64,000 bases of DNA from Amycolatopsis sp. DSM 110486 (GCF_019468465.1 NZ_CP080519.1:9851001-9915000), one strand, 5' to 3'; shown: positions 35,723-44,765, counted from the stretch's first letter. A program made the numbers and translations. The notes: generated by a model from the sequence alone, not told the origin.

Positions 35723-36814
35723 GTGATCACCACCACGACCCGACAGCACACCCTGCGCGCCCACTTGCCCGGGCGCCCGAGCAGCCGCAGCGCCGGATCC
35801 ATCGAACACCAAGCCATGCTCGCCGCCCGCCTCACCCACCGCGACAAATGGCTGCTGGCCCTGCTGCACGAACACCGCGTGCTCACCAGCCACCAGATCC
35901 AGAACGCCGCCTTCCCCTCCGGCCGCGCGACGCGGAAACGGCTGCGCGAGCTTTACCTCTGGCGCGCGATCTCGCGGTTCCAACCTTTCCAACAGCTCGG
36001 CTCCGCCCCGATGCACTACGTGCTCGGCCCAGCGGGCGCCGCCGTCCTCGCCGCCGAACACGGCCTCGAGGTTCGCGATCTCGGTTACCGCCACGACCGG
36101 GCCATGGCCATCGCCCACAACCAGCGCCTCGCCCACACCATCGGCGTCAACGACTTCTTCACCTCCCTCATCGCCCACGCCCGCCACGCCCACACCACCG
36201 AAACCGCCCTCGCCTGGTGGTCCGAAGCCCGCTGCGCACGCCACTTCGGCGACCTCGTAATCCCCGACAGCTACGGACGCTGGCGCGCCGGCACCCACCA
36301 CGGTGTCAAGCCCGTGGCCGAGCTCGAGTGGTTCCTCGAGTACGACACCGGCACCGAATCCCTCCCCAAACTCGGCCGCAAACTGGCCGGATACAGCCGC
36401 CTCGCCGAGGCCACCGGCATCGCCACCCCCGTGCTCGTATGGCTGCCCACCACACGCCGCGAAGCCGGGGCCCGCACCGCCCTCGCCCGCGTCCACGCCG
36501 GCCTCGACAGCCGCCACCTCGTCCCAGTCGCCACCGCGGCCGCCGCATTGCTCAACCCCGCCTCCATGCTCCGCAGCCCTGCTGATGCAGTGTGGCTGCC
36601 CCTCACCGCGGAACGGTCCGAGCGGGGCGGCCCCCGATACGGCCTGGACGAGCTCACCCGGGTCTGGCCCGGCCTCGCCCCGCCTGCCGAGCCCGGCGAC
36701 GAGGACCGCGCCGAGCCACGCGAGGCAGCCGTGGCCACGCCGTACCGACTTCCCGCTCCGCTTCCAATGCCGCCGGCGGCCACACCGAACCACCTCACCC
36801 GCCACGAGGCCTGA
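35723..36814 (+). CDS. replication-relaxation family protein
   Basis: 363 residues. The N-terminal winged helix (RLTHRDKWLLALLHEHRVLT SHQIQNAAF) and the middle region with LAHTIGVNDFFTSL and EWFLEYDTGTESLPKLGRKL match the Replic_Relax family. That family is found on actinobacterial and firmicute mobile elements and implicated in plasmid replication or relaxation at the origin. No classical relaxase is visible in the operon, so this is the best candidate for initiating DNA processing. GTG start with GGGAGG upstream. It follows the coupling protein gene. Confidence 0.82.
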   Translation: MITTTTRQHTLRAHLPGRPSSRSAGSIEHQAMLAARLTHRDKWLLALLHEHRVLTSHQIQNAAFPSGRATRKRLRELYLWRAISRFQPFQQLGSAPMHYVLGPAGAAVLAAEHGLEVRDLGYRHDRAMAIAHNQRLAHTIGVNDFFTSLIAHARHAHTTETALAWWSEARCARHFGDLVIPDSYGRWRAGTHHGVKPVAELEWFLEYDTGTESLPKLGRKLAGYSRLAEATGIATPVLVWLPTTRREAGARTALARVHAGLDSRHLVPVATAAAALLNPASMLRSPADAVWLPLTAERSERGGPRYGLDELTRVWPGLAPPAEPGDEDRAEPREAAVATPYRLPAPLPMPPAATPNHLTRHEA

Positions 36815-36880
36815 AACCCACGACGCGGCCCGCGCCGCCGTGGCTCGCACCTGCGGCGTCGCCGCGAACGGAGGACCCGC

Positions 36881-37855
36881 ATGGCAGACAAGATCCCCGC
36901 AGGGCTGGGCGCTCTCTTCGTTATCCTCGCCACGCTGTTCGGTAGCGGCGCCGGCGCGGTCCTCCAGGCCGCGAGTGACACCACACCCTCCGCATCATCG
37001 GAATGCACGCCCGACGGATCGCCGACCGGCACCGTGCCGGACCTCACCGCCGAGCAGCTGACGAACGCCGCCGTCATCGTGGCAGTCGGCAAGAAACAGG
37101 GCGTGCCGCCACAAGGATGGATCATCGCCGTCGCCACCGCCCTCCAAGAATCCGGGCTGCGCAACCTCATCTACGGCGACCGCGACTCACTGGGGCTGTT
37201 CCAGCAACGACCGTCCCAGGGCTGGGGAACCCCCGCCCAGATCACCACACCCGCCTACGCCGCCGCCGCGTTCTACCAGCGCCTCGCCACCACACCCGGA
37301 TGGCAGCAGATGAGCGTCACCGACGCCGCCCAAGCCGTCCAACACTCCGGATTCCCAGGTACCTACGCCAAACACGAGCAGCGCGCCCGCGCGATCGTGG
37401 TCGCCCTCGTCGGCGTCCGGTGCCAACCCGCACCCACCGGCGGCTCCTCCGGCCGCAGCTGCGACGCAATCCAGGCGCCCAACCCGGCGGCGCTGGCCGC
37501 GATCAACTACGCCTGTGGGCAGCGCGGCCTGCCATATCTGTGGGGCGGCAACGGGCCCCAAGACCACGGATTCGACTGCTCCGGGCTCACCACAGCCGCC
37601 TACCGTGCCGCCCGCATCACCCTGCCTCGCACCGCCGACGCCCAATACCGCACCGGGCCTCAACTGCCGGCGACAACGCCGCTGCTCCCCGGCGACCTCG
37701 TTTTCTACGGCACCGTTGCCCACGTCCATCACGTCGGCCTCTACCTCGGCGGCTCGACGATGATCGATGCACCCGACGAAGGCCAGGTCGTGCAGATCCA
37801 GCCCTACCGGCACTCCGGAGACGACTACCTCGGCGCGACGCGGCCCGCCCGGTGA
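36881..37855 (+). CDS. NlpC/P60 peptidoglycan hydrolase of the mating apparatus
   Basis: 324 residues. An N-terminal signal/membrane anchor (about 8-30) is followed by a lysozyme-like or transglycosylase-like region (GWIIAVATALQESGLRNL, GLFQQRPSQGWG) and a C-terminal NlpC/P60 cysteine peptidase with FDCSGLT (catalytic Cys) and HHVGLYLG (His). Double-domain wall hydrolases of this kind (TcpG/VirB1 analogues) open the cell wall for the mating channel. GGAGG precedes the ATG. Last gene of the transfer operon. Confidence 0.88.
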   Translation: MADKIPAGLGALFVILATLFGSGAGAVLQAASDTTPSASSECTPDGSPTGTVPDLTAEQLTNAAVIVAVGKKQGVPPQGWIIAVATALQESGLRNLIYGDRDSLGLFQQRPSQGWGTPAQITTPAYAAAAFYQRLATTPGWQQMSVTDAAQAVQHSGFPGTYAKHEQRARAIVVALVGVRCQPAPTGGSSGRSCDAIQAPNPAALAAINYACGQRGLPYLWGGNGPQDHGFDCSGLTTAAYRAARITLPRTADAQYRTGPQLPATTPLLPGDLVFYGTVAHVHHVGLYLGGSTMIDAPDEGQVVQIQPYRHSGDDYLGATRPAR

Positions 37856-38067
37856 ATGCCGCATTACTACACAACACTTTGCATGGTTCATCGCACTACG
37901 CCGTCCGCGCGTCCACACGAGACAGACGTCTTGTTTGGACGAATCGCTTGACATACAGCCACGCACGGAGCGTCCATAGTGAACGTGGCCGCCGAAGCGC
38001 CCGTCGGGCAAGACCCCAAGCCGGGCCACGAATCGTCATCACATCCGACACCTACATGGAGTTCGCC

Positions 38068-38904
38068 ATGTCCCCCAACAATCACGCCACCCACGGCACA
38101 GCCTCGGTCGCGACCACTGGGCGCCACCTTCGTGCCGTGCCGCAATCCGGCCAAGACAACATGTCGAACGCAGAAAGCAAAGTGTTGGCGGCCCTGATCG
38201 CCAACCCCGACTCCACCTCAGCCACATTGGCGAAGGCGGCACAGGTCGGCCGCTCCACAGCGGGGAAGATCCTGGCACGCTGGGACCACGAGGGCCGCGC
38301 TCTGCGCACCTCCGGCGGCGACAAAAACTCTCCCGGCACCTGGAAAATCGCGCCCACGGCAAGCCCCGAACCCGCCGTCGGGCCCATCGATAAATCCGAC
38401 GCCAGCTCCGCAACCGAGACCGACGACGGGCCCGTCGAAGCAGACGACCACGCGCCACCCGTGACGGCCGTATCGTCCCCCGGCGACGGCATTCCCGTCA
38501 GCAGTCCGCTCCCTTCCACCGACAGTGACAGCACCACACCATTGCCCGTCGAATCATCGGGCGGCCCGGCCGATGGCAGCACCACGGCCGTATACCCGGC
38601 TGGCAATGCGCCCGCAGATTCGACGGGCGACGGTCCGACTACCAACGGCCGCCTGCCCAAGGGCGCCCTGCGGGCGCTGGTCCAGCAATACCTGACTGAT
38701 CGCCCTGGCCAGGACTTCGGACCCGCCAAAATCGGCAAAGAGCTTGGCCACTCGGGCGGCGCCGTGAACAACGCCCTCGAAAAGCTCGCCGCCGACGGAT
38801 ACGCATTCAAAACGTGCGAGGCGCCGAAACGCTTCACGATCAACCCGGGCAAGACCGACGTCACGCAACCCGCCATCGTCGCCGACGACGACAAAACGGC
38901 CTGA
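38068..38904 (+). CDS. protein with two winged-helix domains
   Basis: 278 residues. An N-terminal wHTH (KVLAALIANPDSTSATLAKA AQVGRSTAGKILARWDHEG) is joined by a long acidic Ser/Thr/Pro linker to a C-terminal wHTH (LRALVQQYLTDRPGQDFGPA KIGKELGHSGGAVNNALEKL). The C-terminal domain is clearly similar to the N-terminal domain of the nearby AAA ATPase (43509-44765). GGAG lies 6 bases before ATG 38068. Probably a transcriptional regulator of the element. It is monocistronic with a strong terminator. Confidence 0.7.
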   Translation: MSPNNHATHGTASVATTGRHLRAVPQSGQDNMSNAESKVLAALIANPDSTSATLAKAAQVGRSTAGKILARWDHEGRALRTSGGDKNSPGTWKIAPTASPEPAVGPIDKSDASSATETDDGPVEADDHAPPVTAVSSPGDGIPVSSPLPSTDSDSTTPLPVESSGGPADGSTTAVYPAGNAPADSTGDGPTTNGRLPKGALRALVQQYLTDRPGQDFGPAKIGKELGHSGGAVNNALEKLAADGYAFKTCEAPKRFTINPGKTDVTQPAIVADDDKTA

Positions 38905-38910
38905 CAAGAC

Positions 38911-38962
38911 GAAAGAACAGGGTAGGGCCGCCACACGATGTGGCGGCTATACCCCGTTCTTT
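38911..38962 (+). terminator. intrinsic terminator
   Basis: Nested inverted repeat: AAAGAAC, GGGTA and GCCGCCACA pair with TGTGGCGGC, TACCC and GTTCTTT around a CGA loop. It ends in TTCTTTC and lies directly after the double winged-helix gene. Confidence 0.85.
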
Positions 38963-39026
38963 CGTGCCGACGCGTGGCATCACCACAGCGGAACGGGTTA
39001 CGCAGAAGGCGATGTGGCAGTTACAA

Positions 39027-39072
39027 CGACGGTGGGTGCGAACGGCGTGTCAGCCGTTCGCACCCACCGTCG
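39027..39072 (-). terminator. 20-bp perfect stem-loop terminator
   Basis: Arms 39027-39046 and 39053-39072 pair perfectly with a 6-base loop. It lies 28 bases past the DUF4262 stop on the minus strand and closes the long minus-strand operon that starts near 45 kb. Confidence 0.8.
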
Positions 39073-39099
39073 CGGAGCCAGGCGGTGCGCGAGGCCTTC

Positions 39100-39564
39100 T
39101 CACTCAACGGTCCGGCGACCCAGGACCGGTTGTCCTCCGTGGCCGTTCTGATACTCCGGAGACCATGGGAACCGCCCGGCCGCGTCGGCATACACCAGTT
39201 GCATCGCACGGACTGTGGGGCCGTAGATCGCCACCGCGACGTTCAGATGAACCGACGGCTCCGCGAGGGCAACGACCTCCACCTCCGCCACGCCACGCAC
39301 GCTGATGTACTCGCCGGGCTGCAGAGGCCCGTCACTCACCACCCTCTCGGCCGTCGTCGCCAGCAGCGTCTGTCCTTGTAGGGGCGACAGTCCGGCCACC
39401 ACCAGCTCGGGCAGCTGCCAAGCCGTCAGTCCGATCGTGTACGTCCAGGACGGGCGAGAACCTGTCGTCAGTACATGCTGAATGCACCACCCGTAGTCAT
39501 CGACCCTCGCGCGTACCTTCTCGATGTACCTCGACAAATCCGATCCTTCTTGACGTGCACACAT
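39100..39564 (-). CDS. DUF4262 family protein
   Basis: 154 residues. Contains the DUF4262 hallmarks: a 'WTYTIGL' strand, PELVVAGL, and a beta-rich C-terminal part (YISVRGVAEVEVVALAEP). The family's function is unknown; it is common in actinobacteria and proteobacteria, often near mobile elements. ATG with GAGAGGAAG upstream. Last gene of the operon. Confidence 0.75.
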   Translation of the reverse strand: MCARQEGSDLSRYIEKVRARVDDYGWCIQHVLTTGSRPSWTYTIGLTAWQLPELVVAGLSPLQGQTLLATTAERVVSDGPLQPGEYISVRGVAEVEVVALAEPSVHLNVAVAIYGPTVRAMQLVYADAAGRFPWSPEYQNGHGGQPVLGRRTVE

Positions 39565-39836
39565 CGGTCGCTCTTCCTCTCTTTGTCTGCAATCGACAGT
39601 GCTGGGCCTTCAGTGTTCGTCGCGGCTGTCTCGTCCGGACCTGCGCGGCGTTCGTGCGGTTCATCGTCGCGTTCGGCGCGACGTAGCAGGTATGCGACGA
39701 TGACAACGGGGGTCCAGGGTCCGGGCAGCGCCATAGCCAGCAGTGCCCAAACGAGGCGGTGTTTCCGGTCGCGCGGCGCCGCTTCCGCTGTGGCGGTCTC
39801 GGCACGGCAACGACTCCGTCGGGACTTACGCCTCAT
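39468..39836 (-). CDS. doubtful small membrane protein
   Basis: 122 residues with a single hydrophobic stretch (LVWALLAMALPGPWTPVVIV AYLL) and charged flanks. Its ATG overlaps the previous gene's stop region by 11 bases, but its 3' end overlaps the DUF4262 gene by 97 bases, which is unusual. Possibly only the first two thirds are meaningful. Function unknown. Confidence 0.35.
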   Translation of the reverse strand: MRRKSRRSRCRAETATAEAAPRDRKHRLVWALLAMALPGPWTPVVIVAYLLRRAERDDEPHERRAGPDETAATNTEGPALSIADKERKSDRCVHVKKDRICRGTSRRYARGSMTTGGAFSMY

Positions 39837-40062
39837 GCTGTGCCAGGTAATCGATCAGTTGTCCATCACCGTCGACGAAAAACACCGCTCCCGCGAGCCC
39901 CCAGGGGAACCGCGCCCAATCCAAGCCATCCGAGGGTTGCAGGTCAGCAATGTTGCGCACGGACCGGGACGAGCTCGCGACGAACGGCCTTGTGCTGCGG
40001 CTCGTTAGAGTCCGTCCCGACGGACGTCCACCATGTAAAACTGCTTGAAATTCGGCTTCCAT
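39826..40062 (-). CDS. small protein, unknown
   Basis: 78 residues starting MEAEFQAVLHGG, with a C-terminal segment WGLAGAVFFVDGDGQLIDYL that looks like a folded beta-hairpin/helix end. It starts 5 bases after the stop of the 53-residue gene. The Ser/Arg-rich middle is low quality, so a frameshift inside cannot be excluded. Function unknown. Confidence 0.5.
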   Translation of the reverse strand: MEAEFQAVLHGGRPSGRTLTSRSTRPFVASSSRSVRNIADLQPSDGLDWARFPWGLAGAVFFVDGDGQLIDYLAQHEA

Positions 40063-40067
40063 GGTTG

Positions 40068-40229
40068 TCACACCTCGACGTGCTCGGGGATGCGTCCATT
40101 GCTGCGGGCGGCGAGCAAGTCACGGTGGATTCGGTGCGCGAAGGCGCCGAACGAATCGCAGGCCGCCGGGTCGTCGGAGCGGCGTTCGCCGATGGACACG
40201 CCTGGCGTCCAAGTTTCGTCGAAGAACAT
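40068..40229 (-). CDS. 53-residue protein with strong translation signal
   Basis: Reads MFFDETWTPGVSIGERRSDD to RSNGRIPEHVEV. AGGAGGAAGACGA directly precedes the ATG, one of the best ribosome-binding sites in the window, so it is very probably translated. Acidic N-terminus, one cysteine, helical middle (FGAFAHRIHRDLLAARS). No family recognised. Tucked between the 303-residue protein gene and the 78-residue gene in one operon. Confidence 0.6.
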   Translation of the reverse strand: MFFDETWTPGVSIGERRSDDPAACDSFGAFAHRIHRDLLAARSNGRIPEHVEV

Positions 40230-40265
40230 TCGTCTTCCTCCTGGTATCGGTGAGTGTGTGGAGGG

Positions 40266-41177
40266 TCAGTCCCAGAACGCGTGTGTTTCGGCCACGGTGG
40301 TCACGGTTCCGGGGCCGCGCCCTTCCAGCAGCAGGTCAGCGACGAGGTCGGGGGCGACGACGCGGGGAAGCAGCCGGAAACGGCGGTCGTCGCGGTCGTG
40401 AGGGTTGGTCCAGTCGAGCGCGGCGGCCGCCGCGAGGATCTCCTCGTATGCCTGGAGGTCGCGCGGGGCGGGGTTGGGGCTGTTGTCGGCTTCGTTGTCG
40501 AGGTTGTAGATGTAGAGGCAGATCTCGTCCCTGGCGGTGTTGGCGACGGCGGCGTATCGGGCTTGGGCCCAGACCGCTGACGTCGGTGTGCGACTCAGGC
40601 GCGTCGCGTCGTTGACGATCCACACGGCCAGCGCCTGTAGGTCGAGGGCAGCGGTGTCGGCGTAGAGCGAGCCGTATACGCGGTCCACGGGCGAAAGGCT
40701 GACGCGAGGCCGGCGTTCCGCGGAGACGGTGACGATGTGCCAGAGTCCGCCGTTCGTGACGCCGTACCGATCGGGGGCGTGGTAGAGGACGCGCCCTTCG
40801 TCGAACGTGTACCCGTGCCAGTGCAATCGGAGGTCGCACCGGTCGTCACCCCGGGGCGCGACGTCGGTGAGCGCCCGCAGGGCGTCGGGGTCGGCGTGCT
40901 CCGGCGCCCCGCCCAGCCCCGCCGCCGCCCAGACGGGGACAAGGGTGTCGACGGCCTCGTTGAACTCCTCGACCGTCGATGCTTCGAGCATGCGTCGCCC
41001 GGCGGGCAACACGACGAGAGTCGACGGGTCGGGCGGCGGGTTGAAGCCTTCGGCGGCGATCACGGCGCGGACCGCACTGGCCGTGGGGCCGCGTCCGTTG
41101 AAGAACCCGGCTCGTTCGCGGGAGTCGGTGCCGCGTTTGAGCGCGGGTTGACTGTTGTTCTCGGCTGTGTCGATCAC
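40266..41177 (-). CDS. hypothetical protein
   Basis: 303 residues, GTG start, soluble, no signal peptide. Contains conserved-looking blocks (CDLRLHWHGYTFDEGRVLYH; RPRVSLSPVDRVYGSLYADT; ARDEICLYIYNLDNEADNSP) with a mixed alpha/beta pattern. No family recognised. It sits in the operon behind the VWA protein and may be an accessory or substrate of that system. Confidence 0.65.
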   Translation of the reverse strand: MIDTAENNSQPALKRGTDSRERAGFFNGRGPTASAVRAVIAAEGFNPPPDPSTLVVLPAGRRMLEASTVEEFNEAVDTLVPVWAAAGLGGAPEHADPDALRALTDVAPRGDDRCDLRLHWHGYTFDEGRVLYHAPDRYGVTNGGLWHIVTVSAERRPRVSLSPVDRVYGSLYADTAALDLQALAVWIVNDATRLSRTPTSAVWAQARYAAVANTARDEICLYIYNLDNEADNSPNPAPRDLQAYEEILAAAAALDWTNPHDRDDRRFRLLPRVVAPDLVADLLLEGRGPGTVTTVAETHAFWD

Positions 41178-41210
41178 GAGGTTTCCGTTCGAGGGCAGGC
41201 GGGTGGTTGG

Positions 41211-41551
41211 TCAGCGCGGGGTCCGAGTCGCGTCCCGCAAGCGTTGGGCGATTTCGTGCACGGGTGCCGTAAGGATCATGGTCAGCACGACGACGGCGGA
41301 GCCCTCGTCTCGCGGGCGTACGGGTACGCCGTCGATGCAGACGTGGTTGCCGTCGGCGGCGACGATGCGCCAATCGGTCTGGCGGATTCGCTCGACGCAG
41401 CAGTAACTGTCGACGAAGGCGCCCTCACGGGTGACCGTGCGATAGAGGACCCGTGCGCGTCGGCGCGATCGGCAATAATCGTGGTCACCTGGCAGCCGTT
41501 CTCGGTGGACGTGCGTGCCACCATGTCGACCTCACCGTCGTAGTTCGTCAT
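41211..41551 (-). pseudogene. small hypothetical gene with a frameshift
   Basis: ATG 41551 (with AAAGGAGCA upstream) opens MTNYDGEVDMVARTSTENGC and VTTIIADRADA, then loses coding quality. Another frame continues naturally as RVLYRTVTREGAFVDSYCCV, WRIVAADGNHVCIDGVPVRP and EIAQRLRDATRTPR, ending at TGA 41211. The switch lies near 41445-41465. One missing base would give an intact protein of about 113 residues. Sequencing error or real inactivation; function unknown. Confidence 0.55.
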
Positions 41552-41705
41552 CACTGCTCCTTTTGCATTTGTCGTCGAAGTAAAATCCGCAAATGGACTC
41601 GCCGGCCGAGGCCATCGAATCGCCACCAGGCGGCGCGCCCGGCCGACGTCGTTGGTCGGTGCGCACGGGGTCTGGTGCGGTGGTCCCGCCCCGGACCCCG
41701 TGCGG

Positions 41706-43463
41706 TCAGCGGGCGGCGCGCAGGGCGGCGGTGGCGGCGTGCCCGATGGCACGGGCGGTCGTCGTGTGGTCAGTCAGTACGTGGACGGTCGCCCCGCTGA
41801 GCGGTTTGTCGTTGGCGCTGGTGGTCAGCCACAGCGCGGCGCAGCCGGACTCTCGGAGCCGGTCGAGCTTCTTCTGGCCCTTGCGGCGGGGTTCATGCCG
41901 GTATTCGCCGTCGGACACGATGACCACCAGCCGTGCCGCGCCGGGGCGGGACAGGCCGAGGGCGCCGTCGAGGGCGTCCAGCGCCACGGGGATGTCCTCC
42001 CAGTTGTCGTTGGAGTAGAACTCGGTGACCTCGGCGGGCGGCCTGCCGGGGTGGGTCAGCGGGCGGACGTGGCGTCCGAAGATCACGCTGGCGGTCTGTG
42101 TGGGCACCCTGGTGTGGCGGGCGGCATTGGCCAGAATCCACGCCGCTGAGGCCACGTGTGCTCGCGCCCATCCCATTGATCCGGACACGTCGCACGCGAT
42201 CCCGACCCGCAACGGCGGCACTATGACGGGGGTCCGGGTGACGCGGGTGAACGGTTCGGCGGTCACGACGGCCCCGGCGGCGCGCTGGGCTTCGGCGGCG
42301 CGCACCCCGCGCATCCGCAACCGTCCCGGGGGTACCTCCGAAGTGGACTTCGTCGCGACGCGTTCCCGGATTCCGGCGGTGTCCAGCGCCCGGGCCAAGA
42401 CTCGTGCGGCGGTGCGCTCGTCCTGTTCGGGCGGCCGGGTTCCCGCCGTTTTCGTGCCTCCTCGGCGGGGGCCTCCGGCGGCGAAGACCAGCCGCGCGGA
42501 CTTCCGTGCGGTCCGCTCTGCGGCGTCCTCGGCTGCCCTCTCGGCGGCGGCGACGGCGGCGGGGTCCTCGGGTGCCTTTTCCTGCGCAACGTTCGCGGCG
42601 ACTTCGTTGAGGACGGAGGCGATCGCGTCGGCCAGAGGCGAAGGGTCGGCCGTGGGTCCATCGGGATCGGGGGTGCCGGAGGGGTCGGGGGGCGTGCCCG
42701 GTTCGGCGGGCGTGTTGGGGTCGGTGCCGAGGATCTCGCACCATCGGCGGCCGAGGTCGAGCATGGTCGTGGCGTCGTCGTCGGCGGTGCACAGCGCTTC
42801 CCGCCACACCGCCCGCAGCTTGTCCAGTACCTCCGCCCCGAGGACGTCCTCGACGACGCTGGCGACCTGGGCGACCTCTGCGCGGGTGAGCACGCCACCG
42901 TCCGCGCGGCCCAGTAGCAATGCGGCGGTGTGTGCGGCGTCCGCAGGAGTCAGCTGCGGGGCGGTGGCGGGGTCGGCGAACAGGTGTAAGTCGGCGGCGA
43001 CGATGCCCTTCACACACGCCCGCAACCAGTGCCGGTCATCGGGTCGGCGCCGCACGTGCGCGGCCTCCATGCGGGGCTCTTCCAGCAGCATCGCAGCGGC
43101 GACCACGGCGGGCGGTGCGTCGTGCGGGGGTTCCCACGCGGTGTGTTTGGCGTGGCCGCATTCGTGGGTCAGGGCGCCCCACGCCGGGGCGTAGCTGGCA
43201 CGATCGGACAGGTTGGCGGGGTCGATGGTCGCGGGGTCCACGCCGAGGTGGTTGCCGTCGACCTCGATCAGTGCGCGGGCGGGGTAGAAGCAGGCCGGGG
43301 CGCCGCCGCCCGCGCCGGGAGCGACGCTGACCAGCAGGTCGTCGCGGTCGGCGATGATCGGGACTTCGTCGGCCAGCGCCACGGACAGGGTCAGCCATTC
43401 CGGCCGCGCGGGGAACACGGCGGGTCCGGTGGCGGTCGGGTCGATGGTGATGTGGGTGGTCAC
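41706..43463 (-). CDS. HExxH metallopeptidase-like plus von Willebrand A (VWA) domain protein
   Basis: 585 residues. The N-terminal part has THECGHAKH with HExxH at H100-H104 and a following EEPRMEAAH that could supply a third zinc ligand. A long charged, Pro/Ala-rich linker leads to a C-terminal VWA domain with the metal-ion-dependent adhesion site CDVSGSMG and VIVSDGEYRHEP. It resembles putative metallopeptidase/VWA proteins (DUF2201-like) that pair with MoxR or CobS-type AAA ATPases; the ATPase is 45 bases upstream. Such pairs remodel proteins or insert metal. Substrate unknown. GTG start with AAAGGAC upstream. Confidence 0.75.
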   Translation of the reverse strand: MTTHITIDPTATGPAVFPARPEWLTLSVALADEVPIIADRDDLLVSVAPGAGGGAPACFYPARALIEVDGNHLGVDPATIDPANLSDRASYAPAWGALTHECGHAKHTAWEPPHDAPPAVVAAAMLLEEPRMEAAHVRRRPDDRHWLRACVKGIVAADLHLFADPATAPQLTPADAAHTAALLLGRADGGVLTRAEVAQVASVVEDVLGAEVLDKLRAVWREALCTADDDATTMLDLGRRWCEILGTDPNTPAEPGTPPDPSGTPDPDGPTADPSPLADAIASVLNEVAANVAQEKAPEDPAAVAAAERAAEDAAERTARKSARLVFAAGGPRRGGTKTAGTRPPEQDERTAARVLARALDTAGIRERVATKSTSEVPPGRLRMRGVRAAEAQRAAGAVVTAEPFTRVTRTPVIVPPLRVGIACDVSGSMGWARAHVASAAWILANAARHTRVPTQTASVIFGRHVRPLTHPGRPPAEVTEFYSNDNWEDIPVALDALDGALGLSRPGAARLVVIVSDGEYRHEPRRKGQKKLDRLRESGCAALWLTTSANDKPLSGATVHVLTDHTTTARAIGHAATAALRAAR

Positions 43464-43508
43464 GTCTGAGGTCCTTTCGCGGCGGTTGTGGGTCGATTTG
43501 GTGGGGTG

Positions 43509-44765
43509 TCAGGGTTTGGTGGTAATGCGTGCGCCGAGGGCAAGGGGCTCGACGGTGCGGCCGAAGGCATCACGCACGACGGCGGCGACGGTGGCGCGGT
43601 CCTCTTCGGGTGCGATGCCGACGAAGTTCCCGGCGGCGGCGTCCGCGCCCAGCACGGCGGCGATCTTCTTGAACGCCAACAGTTCGCGTAGTTGTGGCGC
43701 CCACCCGACCTCGCCCCGTTCCTGCCGGGTGGCGAGGTTGCGGGCTACGCGCACCGCTTTTTTGTCCACGCCCAGCTGGTCGGCGAGGTCGTAGTCGCTG
43801 GACACCTGAACCTGCACGGAGAACCGGGACGCCAGGGCATCGGTGAGCACCGCCCCATGTACGCCGGGGTTGTGACCGGCGACGACATAGAACCCGGGCG
43901 TGGCGTCGACGACCTCGCCGCCGTTGGCCTTGATCACGATCTGACGACGTCCGTCCATCGCGGGGTAGACCACGGCCAGCACGGTCGGCGGGATCAGAGT
44001 CGCGTCGTCAATGAATAGCGGCGCCCCGTCGCGCATCGCGCGGACCAACGGGCCGTGCACGAACACGAAGTCACCGTCTGGGGTTTTGGTGTAGTCGCCG
44101 ACGAAGTCGGCTACCACGGTGTCGCCGTCCCCCTGAACCGTGATGCAGTCGGGAAACGCCGCTTCCACCACCGACGTCTTGCCCGTGCCCGGCGGCCCGT
44201 ACAGCAGCGCCGCAACGCTGGCGTCCCGCAACCGCCGCAACGCGGTCACGTCCGGCACGCCGGACAGTAACCGGGGGTGGTAGTCCATGCCGTTGGGGCG
44301 CATAACGGGACCGGTCACCAGGTGCGCCGCGCTGGTGGTGGTGACGCCCGTGCCAGTCGATCCGGGCGCGGTCGCTGCTGCGGCACCCGGCGCGCCCGTC
44401 GGCGGCCGTGACGGTGTCGCGCGGGATTTACGGGACGCGTGGGGTGCGCGGGGCGACCCCGGGGCGATCACAGACGCGGCGACGGCCGCCGTGGTTGCGG
44501 TCGCCCGGTACATCAGCGGCGTGGCGGCGGCGATCGCAGCTTCCCCCCGGTCCGCGAGTGCCTTGCACGCGTTGCCAACCGCCCCGGATGACCGGCGCAG
44601 GACGTTCGCGATCTCACGCGGTTTCAGTTCGGTGTGTGCGTTGTCGGCCAGGACTTTGGCGACCATGGCGCGCAATTCACCGTTGCGCAGTCGGGTTGTT
44701 GCGCTGCCCGCCGGTGCAGCGGGCGCGGTGACGGATGATGAAGCGGGCGGCGTGGGCGTGGTCAT
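43509..44765 (-). CDS. MoxR/CobS-like AAA ATPase with N-terminal winged helix
   Basis: 418 residues. The N-terminal wHTH (about 28-78: LRAMVAKVLADN ... LKPREIANVLRRSSGAVGNA) is followed by a disordered Pro/Ala linker and an AAA_5-type ATPase. Walker A is GPPGTGKTS (190-198). Walker B is LFIDDAT, with Asp-Asp instead of the usual Asp-Glu. A sensor segment VVAGHNPG and the arginine-finger region DALASRFSVQV follow. Ring ATPases of this type power a VWA partner. The unusual Walker B might slow hydrolysis. ATG 44765 was chosen over an upstream frame because AAAGGAAC precedes it. Confidence 0.8.
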   Translation of the reverse strand: MTTPTPPASSSVTAPAAPAGSATTRLRNGELRAMVAKVLADNAHTELKPREIANVLRRSSGAVGNACKALADRGEAAIAAATPLMYRATATTAAVAASVIAPGSPRAPHASRKSRATPSRPPTGAPGAAAATAPGSTGTGVTTTSAAHLVTGPVMRPNGMDYHPRLLSGVPDVTALRRLRDASVAALLYGPPGTGKTSVVEAAFPDCITVQGDGDTVVADFVGDYTKTPDGDFVFVHGPLVRAMRDGAPLFIDDATLIPPTVLAVVYPAMDGRRQIVIKANGGEVVDATPGFYVVAGHNPGVHGAVLTDALASRFSVQVQVSSDYDLADQLGVDKKAVRVARNLATRQERGEVGWAPQLRELLAFKKIAAVLGADAAAGNFVGIAPEEDRATVAAVVRDAFGRTVEPLALGARITTKP

